A DNA stretch of 64,000 nt from Spirodela intermedia. Taxonomy: Eukaryota; Streptophyta; Magnoliopsida; Alismatales; Araceae. The position numbers and the translations under genes are program-made. Of this stretch, positions 36,616 through 49,822 are shown piece after piece. Where the stretch lies: positions 6,201,827-6,265,826 of the forward strand of contig LR746272.1 in the NCBI GenBank assembly GCA_902729315.2, given 5' to 3'. The stretch's first letter is position 1, and each line of letters starts with the position of its first letter. The notes below the pieces were generated by a model. It did no database searches and was not told the DNA's origin. It worked only from the letters and a program-made list of their open reading frames with translations.

Positions 36616-37495
36616 GGATCTGACGACTGGGGCTGTATGGTGACGTGACCACCCTTGCTCCCTCCTCTTCAACCGGACCGCACCGATCTTGGGAGGGAGA
36701 GAATCTGCTGCAGGATTCCGCCGGGGGGTGCCGTTCCTCGGACTTGGGTGTGTGGATAGTCAAAGGGGGTTCGGGGGGGCCCACGGATACAGATCTTTGG
36801 GCTCTGAGAGCATTGACTATTCCCATCCGGGTCGCTCTTGGGGTCTTTCTTGCGGGAAAGACCCTCCTATCGAAGATCATTGCGTTTCCTTCCCCAAGAG
36901 GGGTATCCGTCCAACAATTTTAGGGGATTTGAGAGCGGCGGCAACCATCTTACTCGTCCGAATAAAAGAAAGAGAACTCGTCAGGACCTCTGCTAGAAGA
37001 TGAAGCCCGATGATCCCCCTTTCTCGGAGAAGCTCGGCTACTCTTCCTCGGCGCGTCCTTGGAGATGGCTTCACCGACCATCAGTGCCGTCGCCACTTCT
37101 GCCAGATTCAGAACGGCCTTCAAATGGCGAGTTATCTACTGGATGACGGACGGTCCGGTCCGCGGATTCACAGGTCTGAGCTTGCGCAACCAAGGCCGGA
37201 TGCAGATGTGCCTGCGACAAATGAAGCCGACGCAAAGCTGCTCTCCTTCCTGCGCATCATTGGATCGGGGCACTCGGCGGCTGGGGTATTGGATGAACAG
37301 CGCCGTCTTCTTCAGCAACTCGAGTAGGTGCTAGAATCTGACGAGCGACATGGCCCAATTAGTTAGTACCCATGCGCGGGTGATGTAAATATTTTCTGGA
37401 TTCACAGAAGCATACAGCTGATTCTCCATCGAAGAACCTAAGACATTATGTTACTATATATCAGGAGAATCGAGGATTCAGGATTCGCAAGAGCA

Positions 37496-37503
37496 GAATA
37501 TCC
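37496..37503. promoter_or_regulatory. third P1BS-like match (GAATATCC)
   Basis: Fits GNATATNC but lies about 1.3 kb upstream of SPX and next to the PRP39 stop codon. It may be a chance match in the PRP39 3' UTR. Confidence 0.3.
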
Positions 37504-37540
37504 TCAAAAGATTTTTACGTCAGTAATTAGGTCGAAATTT

Positions 37541-40500
37541 TCAAAACTGATTCCAAGACTCGGCTGCAATATAGACGAAGACAAGCCCGGTGATAGATAC
37601 CTGTAAATCGTAATTGTCTCTTGAAGTCTTAGCGTCAAGCAAGGTTCCGGTCTCCTGCTTCTGTTGTTGTTGTTGCTGCTGCTGCTGTTGAAGAAGCAGC
37701 AGCTGCTGCTGTTGCAGAAGCACTTGCTGCTGTTGCAAGTACATCTGCTGTTGATGTTCCTGGTGGCTCAAGATCAGCTGATTCTTCTGCTGAATGGATT
37801 GGTGCTGAACATACTGCTGTACCTGGTCTTGTCGTGGTTTTGGAGAATCCTGCGTGGGTGAAGTCTCACGTGAGTCGTCTGGTTGACATTGTGGCTGTGG
37901 ATGATGCTGCAAATGCGAATCCTGGGCTTGGCAAAGCTCCTGTTGCTGCCACTGCCGCTGCAAATGATCCATTTCCATTTTGTTTTGTAGATGCCGCAGC
38001 TGAAGGATGTTCAGCTGAAGATGCTGCTGCTGATGTTGCTCATCTTGTTGTTGCTGTCGCAGAGGATCATGCTGTAACTGGGCATTTTTCTGCTGCGGCC
38101 CAGGTTCTTGCTTTTGCTGTACCTGGATGCTACCTTGCTGCAGCTGCTGCATATAGTACAATTGCTGCTGGTAGTAATGCCACAACTCAGGGGAGACACC
38201 ATGGGCATCGTGCAAATGATTTTGATATAGTTGATGTTGACTTTCATCCACACCACTCTGTGGTAGACTCTGTGGTTGCCAGAACATGGACCAGGGAGTT
38301 AACCCCGGGGCCGCAGTCATCTGATACTGGCCCTGCATCTGGCCGCCCATTTGGATATTTGGTTGCCAAAACTGTGGCTGATATGCGTATGCCTGAGATG
38401 GGAGAGCTTGTGGATTAAATCCAGCGTAAGGAGGATATTGAAATTGCATAGGAACCTGCCATTGTTGATGCTGTGGTGTTCGGGCATATCCTGGTAACCT
38501 GGGTTGAAGCTCAGATGGCTGCCCGCCATAATGCCATTCAGACGTCTGAGGATATTTGGGATCAGCGGCCTCTTCTGCAGGCAGTTGACTTATCTCAAAG
38601 GTGTTTACTTTTTCTTGAGGAAGATTTCGCTCAGGCGTGCAATTGTTGCCTGTGGGACTCTGCGGTGTTGCTGGCATTGTAGATGCTCTGTGTTGGGCTG
38701 TTTTAACCTCACGCTTGTTTTCCTCATAAGGGCCCTGAGGAGCTCTATTGCCTCTGTGAGGAGAGATTGGGTTGGACTCAGCTTCATCGGCCAAACATAT
38801 GGAAAGGCTCTCAAGAGATGGTCTTAAATCATCATGAGACTCACAACCCAGCAGTAGGGGAGTTTGATCCTCTTCACCGCGTGCTGAGGAAGCAGGAGGA
38901 CCAAGAGAAGAGAATGAATGATCTTCTTGTTGCAGCATACTGGCGCTTGTTGGTGGCTGAATAGCTTGCAAATGCTTAGACTGCTCTTTTTCTTCATTGG
39001 GTAGTCGAGAACGGTCTGGCTTTTCATCAGTGCTGTCACTAGCTACGGCTGGATGAGACTTGGTGACCAGTGCAGTGGCCCCCTCCAGGAGGGCAGGAGT
39101 TTTCTTTGAAGAGTGGGCATCGTCTTCTTCAGTTTCTTCTCTATCTATATGACGTGTCCCAGGCTTATGATCATGATCTCCTGCACCAGTTATCTCCTTA
39201 GTCTTCTCCAAGAGCTCAGGGCCGTTGGTAGTAGCTTTTTCTGCAGGTGGAAACAATTTCAGGTGACGAGCCCAAGCCTTTCTGACTTCATGTGCCGTCC
39301 CACAAAGGTCCACAAACTGTTTCGAAGATAATGTTGAATGAGAAGATTAAACTTAAATATCCAACTTTTTAGAATGATGCCCTCATAAAAAGTAAAATGA
39401 TTCCAAGATGCACAGAAATAGAATGTTAGCCCCACTAACACAACTTTGTAGTGACACTAATTATTCGGGATTTATACATTAAGATGAATTCTGTGAAACG
39501 ATCTAACAGTGGATCATTCCATTTATCAACTAGGACAGATTCAAGGCAAATCCAGCATCAACTTTGACACTTCAAATCCTCAGCACAGAACCCTAAATTA
39601 TTTCATGCAAGTTTTAATGGCTGCTGCATCCTTTGATAATTCATGTTTAGTAATACTACGATACAAAGATTCTATGAAACCTTAATTAGTTAAATCCAAA
39701 TTCGAGTGAAGAATATTGCAGAGATATCATGAATTATCAAAGAGAAGAATGATATAAATGGCATTGGATGGCATACCTGCAAAAATAAATCAGACACGTC
39801 CTTTCTGTCGGTAAGGCTTAATGCAAGGGGCACACCTGATTCTGGAACTATGGCACGTTCCACAATCGAATCTACACAACCAATTTCTCCTGTCCCTCCA
39901 TGGATAGACATAAATGTAATTAATCCCTGTAAAAGTAAAAAAACAACAAAGAAATTGATGGTCCGATGACGAGCAGATAGCACCCAAAAATTCATGTAAA
40001 AGCTATGATTATAAGGACAATAAACCTGTAGATTTCCTAATCTAGTAGACAATCAAAGTATTTCAGAGGAAAATTAAATACTGGAGAAAGATCATAACAG
40101 AAAAATCAAGAAAATGACAAGAACAGAAACGTAGAAAGCTGAACCGCCCTTGAAAGGGCAAAAATATAATCCGTAAAGGTGCCCTTTTGCTGCTTTGGCG
40201 TGCTCTGCTTTGCTTCCTCTTTCTTCGTACTTGCCCCTCTAGCAATCAGCACAGCTCTTCCGTCTTTAACAGGCACACACACATGTAAGTGCTTAGAATA
40301 CTTTAAAGTAGCCTTCTATTAAGCAGCAAGCATTTTACAACACCCCTGCTTTATATACCAGACTCCTAAATCTTTTGGAGAAAAAAGTTCGTTGACAAGA
40401 GAAACGGGGGGCAGGAATTGAATTTAATTGACACCAAAAGAGAAAAATGATTTATAACCTCAAAAAGTGATTTGCAGTGAGGCGCCCTTGATATCCCTTT

Positions 40501-43500
40501 GATAAAAACTTCTCTGGCAGCACCTAAATCACCAGTTACCTGAAAGATAATAGGCATGAGATAAAATCGAAAAATAATTCTACTGAATATACCCAGTAGG
40601 TACACAAAAAAAATGCCCCATCTGTGGATATAATTTTACTATCATATTTTTCCTCAGCAAGCTTTAATATTTATCACTTTCAATTGATCAACGTGAATCT
40701 ACACGGTAATTGACGACGTGAATGGCCTTCACATAAATATTTTGAACTGATTTCTGTTTTTATTACGTTTTCTTTCTAGGCAGGAAAAATCAAGCAGAAT
40801 AATTATGCGGAACCCCAGGTCAGGAAAACAATAGAGATACATCCAGAATTCAGTTCAAAGATGAGCAGGATAATGAGTATGACAACTGTCTCCCAATTGT
40901 CAACTGTCTCCTCGTACATTATTGTCATGGAATTCCGAAGCTGGAACGAAGCAATTCATGATTGCATGCATAATGAGAACTCAAACTAAATTTTTTGCGC
41001 CAAATACAACAGATTACTCTTTTGGATCAATTGCGATCACGGTTATTCACAGAGCATTGACTGATCTCTTAACTGAATCATCTTTCAAATTGTTTATGTT
41101 CCCTGAAGGTTTACACAATTTGATTCATTTTCCTATAAATATCCAGCGGTGTTAAAATAAGCCAGGATCAATTCCAGAAACGTTCATGAACTAAAGGTTA
41201 ATGTAAATATATTTTTAAGATGATGGATAATCTTGATGAAATAGAATCAGGTTATCCCTCAAGAAAAATCTTAATAAGAGTATCCTTCATTGTAGAAGTG
41301 TTGTTACTGAATCTACTAGAGCATAAACTCACACTGTCTCCGATTAGTATCCCAGTTAATCATTGAGGATATAGGCCCATAAGCCCAGATTATGCTTGTT
41401 TTTTATAGAGTGCCCTAACAAGTTCATTCATCCTTGGATACTACTAGGCAGGGATTATCATTCGTAGTGAATCATTAACTCAAGTTGAAATAAAATATTT
41501 AGTGTTTGACATTACCACTTCCTCGGTCTACATGAATATTGTGTTTGACATTAACTTGATGTCTTCTTCTAATCTAACGAAATCCACGTCATATTGATAA
41601 AGGTGGGCTAAGATCAATTCCACATCAAAGGCAGGCCGCACATGACATTGACGGTATGAATGGTTGTGTTCAACTTGCCAAAGGCAGGGTTCTGGTGCAC
41701 AAAAGAGTCAGAAAACTGCAATCCGGGGCACCAACAATTAGGGTATACTGGAGATTCAATAATTTATGCAAAAGTGTTCACAATGAAGACCAGGCTTCCT
41801 TTTTGTTATTACTATCAAATTTAGATTATCAGGACATCAGGTTCAGTTGCACTCATTTTCATGCGAGCATGATGTTCACATAGAAAGTACATAGAAACAA
41901 CCAATGTACATAGAAATCAGTTTTAATTCTTCAAGAAAGAAGGCGGCAAATGTGCAACAGCATTTTATGAGCCCCAGTTTAAAATAACTATCCATCTCAA
42001 GCATAGTAAGTCCATTCTTCAGTCCTGTAACGTGGTTATGTCACAGACATTTTAGTAGTGTGCAAAGATAGAGAATAAAATTTCTTTCAAACTGTACTAA
42101 AGTCCCTACCACGTATGCAAATCTGGCAAAGTGCATATGGAGAAGACAAAAAACGCGCAGATCCTGCTTATCTTTAAGCATTTCAATTGCTTTCTCGTAG
42201 ATTGAATAAGCTGCTCCAACATTTCCCTGAAAAAACGAACTTCTCAGTGATCATCTAAATTTTACTTGGATAATGTTTCACTTTAATACAAGACATTTTC
42301 TTACAAGACGTTTTTCCATGTTTGCCTGTTGATTGATATTGTCAACAAAATTGGGCAGAAACTCTGTTTTGCTGTAATCCAAGGAACTACGTGCACCAGC
42401 TGCATCCCCTATGCGCTCCTTGACCTTTGCACAATATTCATGAAACTGTGGAACCCTCTGCTCTCCATTAAGAACCATTGTGATTGCCATTGCATAAAAG
42501 CTATCTAGTATATCAACTAATTTTAAGATTGTCAATGACCTTTGCAATAAAAGGAAAGAAACGTGAGCACTGCGATTGAAATGGAAAACTATTTTTACCC
42601 ATCCTTCCATACTACATGCAAGCATGTTACATTTATCTGGTTACCTCATTTTAGATAATTTGACTGACTCCATACTGGATTATAATTTCAAATGAGCTCT
42701 TTCCCCTGAGTGAATAACCCCAGTTTCTCCTCCATTATCTCAGTGTCTTACAAGAGGGGACTCAGTCTTCTCTTCTATCTTCCAATTTCTACATCTCTGT
42801 ACGACATTTCTTTTAACAGCTGCCCCTTTATATACTTCATGTAGTAAATATCTAATTCAAGGCAACTAGGATTAAAGAAAAATATCTACTGCAAGCAGAG
42901 TTCATGGCGGTAAAGTTTAGATAACTCAAATACTAGAAACCTGACCAACCCAATCTAGATTGAGAGTGAGAGAGGCTGATTTAATCCTCGATATCATTCT
43001 CCATCCCTGCATCACAATGCCTTCCATTCCCACAGCCCAGAAGCAGCACAACTGCTTCACTAGGCACACCAACCCTTCTACCTTGCAACATACCCTGCTA
43101 CGATACATTTATTAGAGATGATATTAAACGTCATTGACATGGAAATGCAGTAAAATGATATCCGTTCACTAGTATCACGTATGGATACAGAGATTAAAGG
43201 AAGAGCAATAAAGAAGGAAATCACATTTCCCAAGAAATCTGAAAGGTATTAAGAGATCGTGGCTTTGCTTCATAGTGATAAAAAATTTAACCAAATCGGA
43301 CCAGCATCACAATCTCCTACAGTATCCACCTACACTCTTATTTACAATCTAGCATAGTGCATACTTCTATCATTTATTTTCTTGTACCACATTGCTCATC
43401 TATGATCATGCAATTTGATCCTTTTAATTGATAGTATACTTATTCATTTTAGATATAAATTGTAAGTAATTCACAATTACATTTAATAATCTCAGGATTT

Positions 43501-46500
43501 AAATATTTTCTAAATTTTCAAAAAAATTATGTTTCCTCGGACAGCAGATTGGTCACTCCATTCCAACCTGGGATTGGATTAGGACCCCGCAGATCAAAAA
43601 AAAAAATTCCCAACTATCCAGACCTTGACCTAAGAGGGCATCCACAAACTGTGTAATTAGAGATTAACATTCAGGGATATCCAAATCGAAAAGTTATGAT
43701 AAAAGAAGGCTTGCTTTCTAGACCCACTTTCACTCAGTCTCTCCATACTGTATTGCTAAGCATCATGGTTGATATATCTCCTCAGTTACATATAACCCAG
43801 CACAAATTCACCATCAACAAATAAATCATGAGGAAATTATTAGGACACAATCATTGCACTAGAAATGGTTGAACTTAACTTGACCTAATATATACAAAAT
43901 TGAGAACTTATATTAGGAATGAAACAGGGCCATTTAGTTTTTTAAAACTTCTTACCTTGAGAAAAGTTGTCACTGCCCGTTCAATTGCATGAGTTGCAAT
44001 CTCCCTACCTCCACTTGCTTCCATAAGTTCAATGTAGCGGACCCAGAACTCTGGGTAATTAGCACAAGGAATTAAACATCTCTCGTAGAGTTTTACAGTC
44101 TGTAAATAAAAGCAAATAGAAATTACAGATGTTCACCAGAAAGGAAACAGTAACTAAAACAGAGATGAAAAATAGAGCAATTATACCCAATCAAAATCCT
44201 CTTGTGTCTCAACAAAGTCAAGATAGTGATTCCAGGTTTGAAGCTGACAGCTATCAAGCGGCTTTACATGGAAATAAGGCCTTCGAATCCGAGATTCAAA
44301 CAAACTAATCTTTTCATCAATCTCAGATGATCTCCGATAGAAATATTCCCCAATTGTCAAAATTGTCTTGAGCGTTTGACCTCTATAGAGGGCAGCTGGC
44401 TGATCAAGAAGAAAACTGATAATACTTCTAATTCTTGAATCATTAACACTGTGCAAGTCTCCCAGCTCACTTGCTACTGAACCTTCTGTTAAATCCATCC
44501 AAATATTTTGATATTTAATTTCTTCTTCCAAGCTGATAACAAGCTTCTTGAAGCTGACCGGTCAGATAATAAACATCCTACTCAAAATATGAGGTATGCC
44601 TATTAAAATTAGAAATAATTATAAAAACATAGCAATCATACCTCTGGTAATAACTATGCAATTTTTTGGTTGGAAATCTCAAACTTCTAATGTACACATC
44701 AACAAGGCGACTCCATTGTTTATGAGAATGTTCAAATGCAAGATATTGGTCCCATAAATTGTTGCAAAGGTAATCTTTTCCAACAAATGTCAAACCTCTT
44801 TCATACAACCTGCCCACACAACAAAATTAACAAAAGGAATGGAAATCTCCGTTTTTTTCTTGGTTTAACAACAGTTAGTGTAGGCTGGCACAATAGGACT
44901 CATGAGCTCACCCCGGTCAACAGCGATTTTGCAGATGATGATGACAACATTGATGAATAAAAAAGTGCAACAAGTAAAAGGGGAGTAATATATAAGAAGA
45001 AATATTTTTAACTCTATATAGCCAACAATGACCTTTCCACCTTGATTCTTTTCTTATGAAGAAAATAAAATAAATTACCATTCATTTACCAAATGAATGT
45101 TAACGAGATCAGTGGGAACGTAATTTAATGACTGGCTGAATATACTGATCCGAAATGACTGTTAGTCCAAAAAAGACAAAAAATAAGGCAAAATATAAAC
45201 CATTCATAAAGATAATTTAGCAACAAGAAATATGAAAATTAAACCACAGCAGAAAAAAAATAAAGAACAACATTCATACTGATCCAAAAACCTGTTCAGA
45301 AAACTAAATGACATCATTAACGGAATTTGTTAAGATGAGGTTACTTGTGAATTTTATTTGATCTTTAATTACAGACTATGTTTTGTCAATAGGCCCCCTT
45401 CAAAGAAGACTATTTCAGCATGTAATCTCTTCAGAACACCTCAAATACCCTGGCAAGGAGGATCACTAAATCAAACGAGTTGCAGCTACTTCTCAATCTT
45501 GTCGTAGTATTACGTCATCAGCTAATATTCGTCTTCAAGAAGATTCTTTCACAATTTAGGTGAGACCTGCCCCACTCCTTCACCAGAAATAGGTACGAAA
45601 AATCTCACTCTCGGTATTATTACATATCTTATTCGTGACTTAAATTGTTGATCACCCAGGATCGTCCAGTGTTCTTCATTTCCTCTCACTTATGACTAAC
45701 CTTCCTTCAATCGTAGGGTTATTAAGATTTTATATCGTCTACTCTCTTCTTCCATAGCTAGTGAATTTTTGACATTTGATGACAAAGGAAACAAGTGAAA
45801 ATAGTCATCAAAAAAGATGCCTCTGTCATCTATAACCTTGTGAAATTTTGGCTTTCTTGTCTTTTACAAGGTAAAATAGTACTTAGAGACAAAGAGATGC
45901 ATCAATGGCACAAACATCTTGGCTGCATTGTAATGTTGTTAAGATTTCCTTTGCACAAAACTCTTTTAGAAGATTACTGTCCTGTTCTTCGATATCAAAC
46001 ATGTCAAATTACTAAGCCTTGAACAACTTAATTTTTCAGTGCGCAATCCTAATTCTTTTCTTGTTAATTGTCAATATTACAACACGTTCATTGACCAACT
46101 TTATCATTGACCTAGATTAATTGCTAGTTCTATGTACTATGATTTTAATTCGTAACGAGATGTGCTCAGACAAGTAAACATGCTCTCAACACTTTCTTTA
46201 TTTCTGATAATGTTTTCAACACCTATGCCAACTAAGAGAGCATTATGCTCTCTATCTGAACTCGTGAAAAGTGCCAGTGGACAGCAAAACTTCAATCCAG
46301 TTGGCATAAACTGTGATTTTGTAATCATCAAAAGCAAGCATGAAATTAAAATATTCCAAAAAAGATTATGCTCATCATGTGCTTGTCAATTCACTAACAA
46401 CCTTACTTATACACCTTTATTAGTGACAAATGTTGAAATTTATAGAATATCACTGATGTCGCTAAAATGTTCTGCTTTCACATCATCAATCGAATAAATA

Positions 46501-49500
46501 AGCATCACAATTAATGTTTCTAATAACATAACCATGATTATTTAGGCATGAAATACCTTCGAACATCATCAAGGTCTTCATAAAATTGCATACCGAAGCT
46601 GCAATAATTGGCCCACAAATTAACAGAATACGTAGCTACTTTCACAGCTTCTTCATAAACTTCTACTGCTTGGTCAACCGAAAAACGTGCCTTATGATTT
46701 GCGTACTTCTCCCAATAACCATAACATAAAGGATACTCCGATAAAAAGGATTCATAAACTCTTGATATGGCACTATTGTCATCCTGTAGTTGTAATAGAA
46801 AACATAAAACTAATGTCACTATGTTGTGTCATGATCACCATTCGATCCAAACAACATCAGTAATCTAAACCACAAACAAGAAAATTAGTTCACTTGGATT
46901 CAACCGAAAAGGCAAGGTAGTTTTAGAGAGAAATTTCTAGAGGAATAAAGAGTTGATAAAAAATAAGACAACAAATAAAAATCTTTCAGCCTGTAAGCCG
47001 TTGACTTTTGAAGCCTAATGTTCTTAATGCCTGGTATGCAGTGTTGCACCATAAAATTGCTCTTAATTTGCATTCAGTCTGATTTTTGATTTCGTACATA
47101 AAAATTTATGCATCATTCTGCAGAAAGTTGAGTTGAGCGTTCACATCAGAGACTATTTAAGGACTAACTCTTATAATTTCAGGCTCTGAATCTAGTCGGT
47201 TTTTCAAGTGAAAAAGAAGGTAATAAGAGATCCACCCTTCAAATATATCATTAGCATTACTTCTCTAGCCACAGTGATTAATCACTAACAACTCATGGAT
47301 GACAACACCCTATCCTTCCCAACGTTGGCCTGAATAATTTTTCATTCCTCTGTCAGCTAGAGTTTATATCTCCATCAAAATGTACTAAAATGCACGCAGC
47401 TAATCCATGTTGATTAATTTCCTAAGCAATGATTTCATCCTAGATGAGCAAAACTTGGAGCTGATCAACAGGGATTACACGATACGAAACAAATCCTGAA
47501 GAACTGACGTCCACATCAAGCAGCTTCCTTGATAACAAAGATCTCAGTGAATACTTTGACACCATCTACCTCCGAATCATATATACTTGTTTCCTGTCTT
47601 TCAGAGTTAATAGTGCGATGTGTAAATTGAATATTCCTTGATATTCCACAATTTTTGAGTAGTTTACAACCTCCAGGAGATACATTGTGCACCATCTTTG
47701 TGAAGTTGCAGCTTCATTTCGACAGTAATAATTGCCATCCAAAAAATAAGAGATCAGCTTGACTATTTTCCCAACTTGAGCAGCCAAAAGTATCTCATCA
47801 TGCATGAACAGCCCAACATATGAAGGTAATCTGCTAGTTGGACATAGGGAGAAGCGAAAAGAACCAGGAGATCCTGACCGCATGGTGCCCCACGAGAGTG
47901 GGCCATTGCAACAACAGCTGTGTCTCCACTGTGGGGATAGCTTATGGGGAATATATCCTAGTCCATGTACCAGATAAAATGGGGGACCCGATCAAGAAAG
48001 CTAGAGACGAGTAATTTAAATTTATGAGAAACCTTAATTTATGAAGACTCCCTCAGGGGATTTAATGGTTATGGCAGGTAGACTACCTCAGCAAGTAGTG
48101 AGACTAGATGTTTGGCTAGCTCATCAAGCTACCTATACCTGTCTGGTCCAATCGTTTAGCAGCCCAGGATGCACGCCAGTTTCGCACGACCTGGAGGAGT
48201 GACAGAGTGGTCAAGACAGTGGCAACAAAACCAAAAAGCTTGTTAACTCTACGAACGTGGGAAGTTGGCTTTCCCATTTGTTCCACCAGCTCTCTAAGCA
48301 CACGTTCCAAGGTTTTCTGTCTTCGTAGAATTTCAGCCTCAATGTTTTTGAAGCATCCCCTTCTCAGTGGTTGTCCGGCTTCATCCAACTCAGCCAAAGG
48401 TGTACAATTCTTCCTGAATCCATTAAAGGCTCCCGCTTTAAAGCCAACTACAGCTGCAAAATGGATGGCTATAAAGCTGTAGTTTTAGGGTATTTGACTA
48501 GTCAACTGATGGACTAAAACCAATTCTTCTTAGAAGAAGTCAATCGATGATTTGTTTCTTCTCCAAGGTTCTAATACATTACTCAACAGTCCGCCACTGG
48601 AAACACCACTTTCTGCCCAAGTTGAATGTGCTAAGCATGATAGGCTTTATTTATTAATCATGCTGCATAGATAAAGGCTGGGGAGGGTCTAAAGTGGATC
48701 TAACTATACATATTCCGCCATACCCAATCACCAACATTAACAATAAAGAGTATGAATTGCTCATGCTAAGTACGGAGTACAAAAATAAATGGATTGCCAA
48801 TAATAATCACACCCAATTAGGGGACCTACTTTACAGTGATTCGCATCCAATGACGAGCTCAAGGAGTGATATTTTCAGCAGTATTCATGCCAATTTAACA
48901 ACTATAAATAAATAGATCTACCCTATTGTGCTATGCAATTTTATATAATTAAGCAAAGCCTTATTTACTACAAAGCTCACACAACTAGAATAGACTTACA
49001 CATTCCAGAAAGCGTGGACAAAATAATTGGACTTTAAATTGATTCATGTGAGAGATTTTTTCTTTGTTTCTTTAAACCAAGAACCATGGTATCTTCAAGC
49101 CCCATTCGAAAGCTTTATAAACTAGATCCCTCCCGCCAAGTATAACAGTTATTCTTGAAAATCCGTGGGAACCCAACTAGGTACTGTAAAGAAATTCAAC
49201 AGATTGTTCATGAGCTTAAACTTGGCTTCGTGCACCTATGGTTTTTATTCCAAAGAATATCGTATCACAAAACCAATAGGCCAAAAAAACAAGGATCCAG
49301 TCAGTCCATGGGAGTTTCTTCTTTCCATTGGAAAAGGTAAATTGGCATTAGTTGACGGTCTGCTTTGTCAGACCCTCCCTGTAAGGGCTTTCTTGGTATT
49401 GAATGTTCTTACGACGGCCTAAGAGTCTATTAAATAGAGAAGGTGATACCAGGATAGTGCAAAATTAGGCCTAGATGACTAAACTACGTAAAGCTCGCCA

Positions 49501-49822
49501 ATGTTGTACTGGTTTCCTGCATCACAATAGTTAAATAGCATTAATTGTGAACAATGAGCCATATGTTGGGTACTTCATCTTTCACTTCCTCACCGCAGTT
49601 CTGATTTCTCAGTAACTGTTCTTACAGATTTGAATGTATGGTCTGTATGCAACTTTGTAACAATGAAGCCAAAGGAAGAATAAAACATACAGCGGATGTT
49701 TCCTCAATCTCCCATATGAGCGATGTCCAGGAAGAAAAGTCCATCTGGTTGCTAGCAATTAATGTCCGAGCATTGTCTTTCATGGAAAAAAATGCTGCAC
49801 AGCCATGACTGAGAATCGTCAA
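37541..49822 (-). CDS. PRP39: pre-mRNA-processing factor 39 (U1 snRNP component, HAT-repeat protein)
   Basis: Ten exons join in phase to about 1103 codons: 49822-49691, 46783-46557, 44809-44642, 44553-44187, 44099-43956, 42457-42305, 42226-42113, 40539-40459, 39926-39777, 39316-37541. Residues 1-510 form HAT (half-TPR) repeats, with signatures DFSSWTSLIWEIE, YPLCYGYWEKYANHKAR, GLTFVGKDYLCNNLWDQYLAFE, NYPEFWVRYIELMEA, GAAREVFIKGI and FVDLCGTAHEVRKAWARHLKLFP. Known role: PRP39 acts with PRP42-type partners in U1 snRNP for 5' splice-site recognition in the nucleus; Arabidopsis PRP39a affects flowering time. The last exon encodes an unusual tail of about 590 residues: an acidic/Ser-rich segment, a Pro/Tyr/Gln segment, then Gln/His-rich sequence ending in a Gln10 run. 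The start is uncertain: Met at 49822 is the first in frame, MKDNARTLIAS is an alternative, and an upstream coding exon is possible. Intron 1 is 2.9 kb. Confidence 0.93.
37655..37770 (-). repeat. CAG/CAA repeat encoding polyglutamine in PRP39
   Basis: Mixed CAG/CAA codons on the minus strand encode LLLLQQQQQQQQQQKQE and an adjacent QQQVLLQQQQLL run near the PRP39 C-terminus. Such repeats commonly vary in length between individuals. Confidence 0.85.
47566..47883 (-). other. unassigned 105-codon open frame in PRP39 intron 1
   Basis: Open frame with RLPSYVGLFMHDEILLAAQV and a Cys/Trp-containing middle. It lies on the same strand as, and 3' of, the frame at 48116-48480. I do not recognise the family. 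It could be a gene fragment carried in by a transposon or a chance frame. Confidence 0.25.
48116..48480 (-). other. unassigned 120-codon open frame in PRP39 intron 1
   Basis: The frame is open from a possible 3' splice site (ctacag) at about 48480 to a stop at 48116. It has protein-like composition: FIAIHFAAVVGFKAGAFNGF, then a charged helical stretch IEAEILRRQKTLERVLREL, then hydrophobic LFGFVATVLTTLSLLQVVRN. It is not a PRP39 exon, because exons 1 and 2 join without it. Function and origin are unknown: perhaps a captured gene fragment, an internal gene or an alternative exon. Confidence 0.35.

Larger units (their letters stand above)
36202..37540. other. SPX promoter/5' UTR and PRP39 3' flank
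   Basis: About 1.3 kb between the SPX start and the PRP39 stop, both on the minus strand. It contains a GA/CT microsatellite near 36530-36590 (CT-rich on the SPX sense strand, as in many plant 5' UTRs) and P1BS motifs. A GC-rich stretch (about 36690-37330) has open frames on both strands without recognised domains, including a 105-codon plus-strand frame at 37010-37327. Confidence 0.5.

Noticed and set aside
35156-36880. Plus-strand and alternative minus-strand frames (up to 279 codons) over the SPX gene
   Set aside because: They are antisense or frame-shifted readings of the SPX exons and introns and of the GA microsatellite; the SPX exon set explains the region.
37565-37605. Alternative splice donor (ttacag/gtatct) near the end of the last PRP39 exon
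   Set aside because: The only nearby acceptor would give an intron of about 37 bases, too short for plants; the open frame simply continues to the stop at 37541.
37834-38418. A 194-codon plus-strand frame rich in Ala and Val
   Set aside because: It is the antisense reading of the Gln-rich PRP39 exon; poly-CAG DNA gives long open antisense frames.
49155-49422. Plus-strand frames in PRP39 intron 1 with a segment faintly like an FKBP prolyl isomerase
   Set aside because: The resemblance is limited to a few residues and lacks the conserved FKBP active-site pattern.
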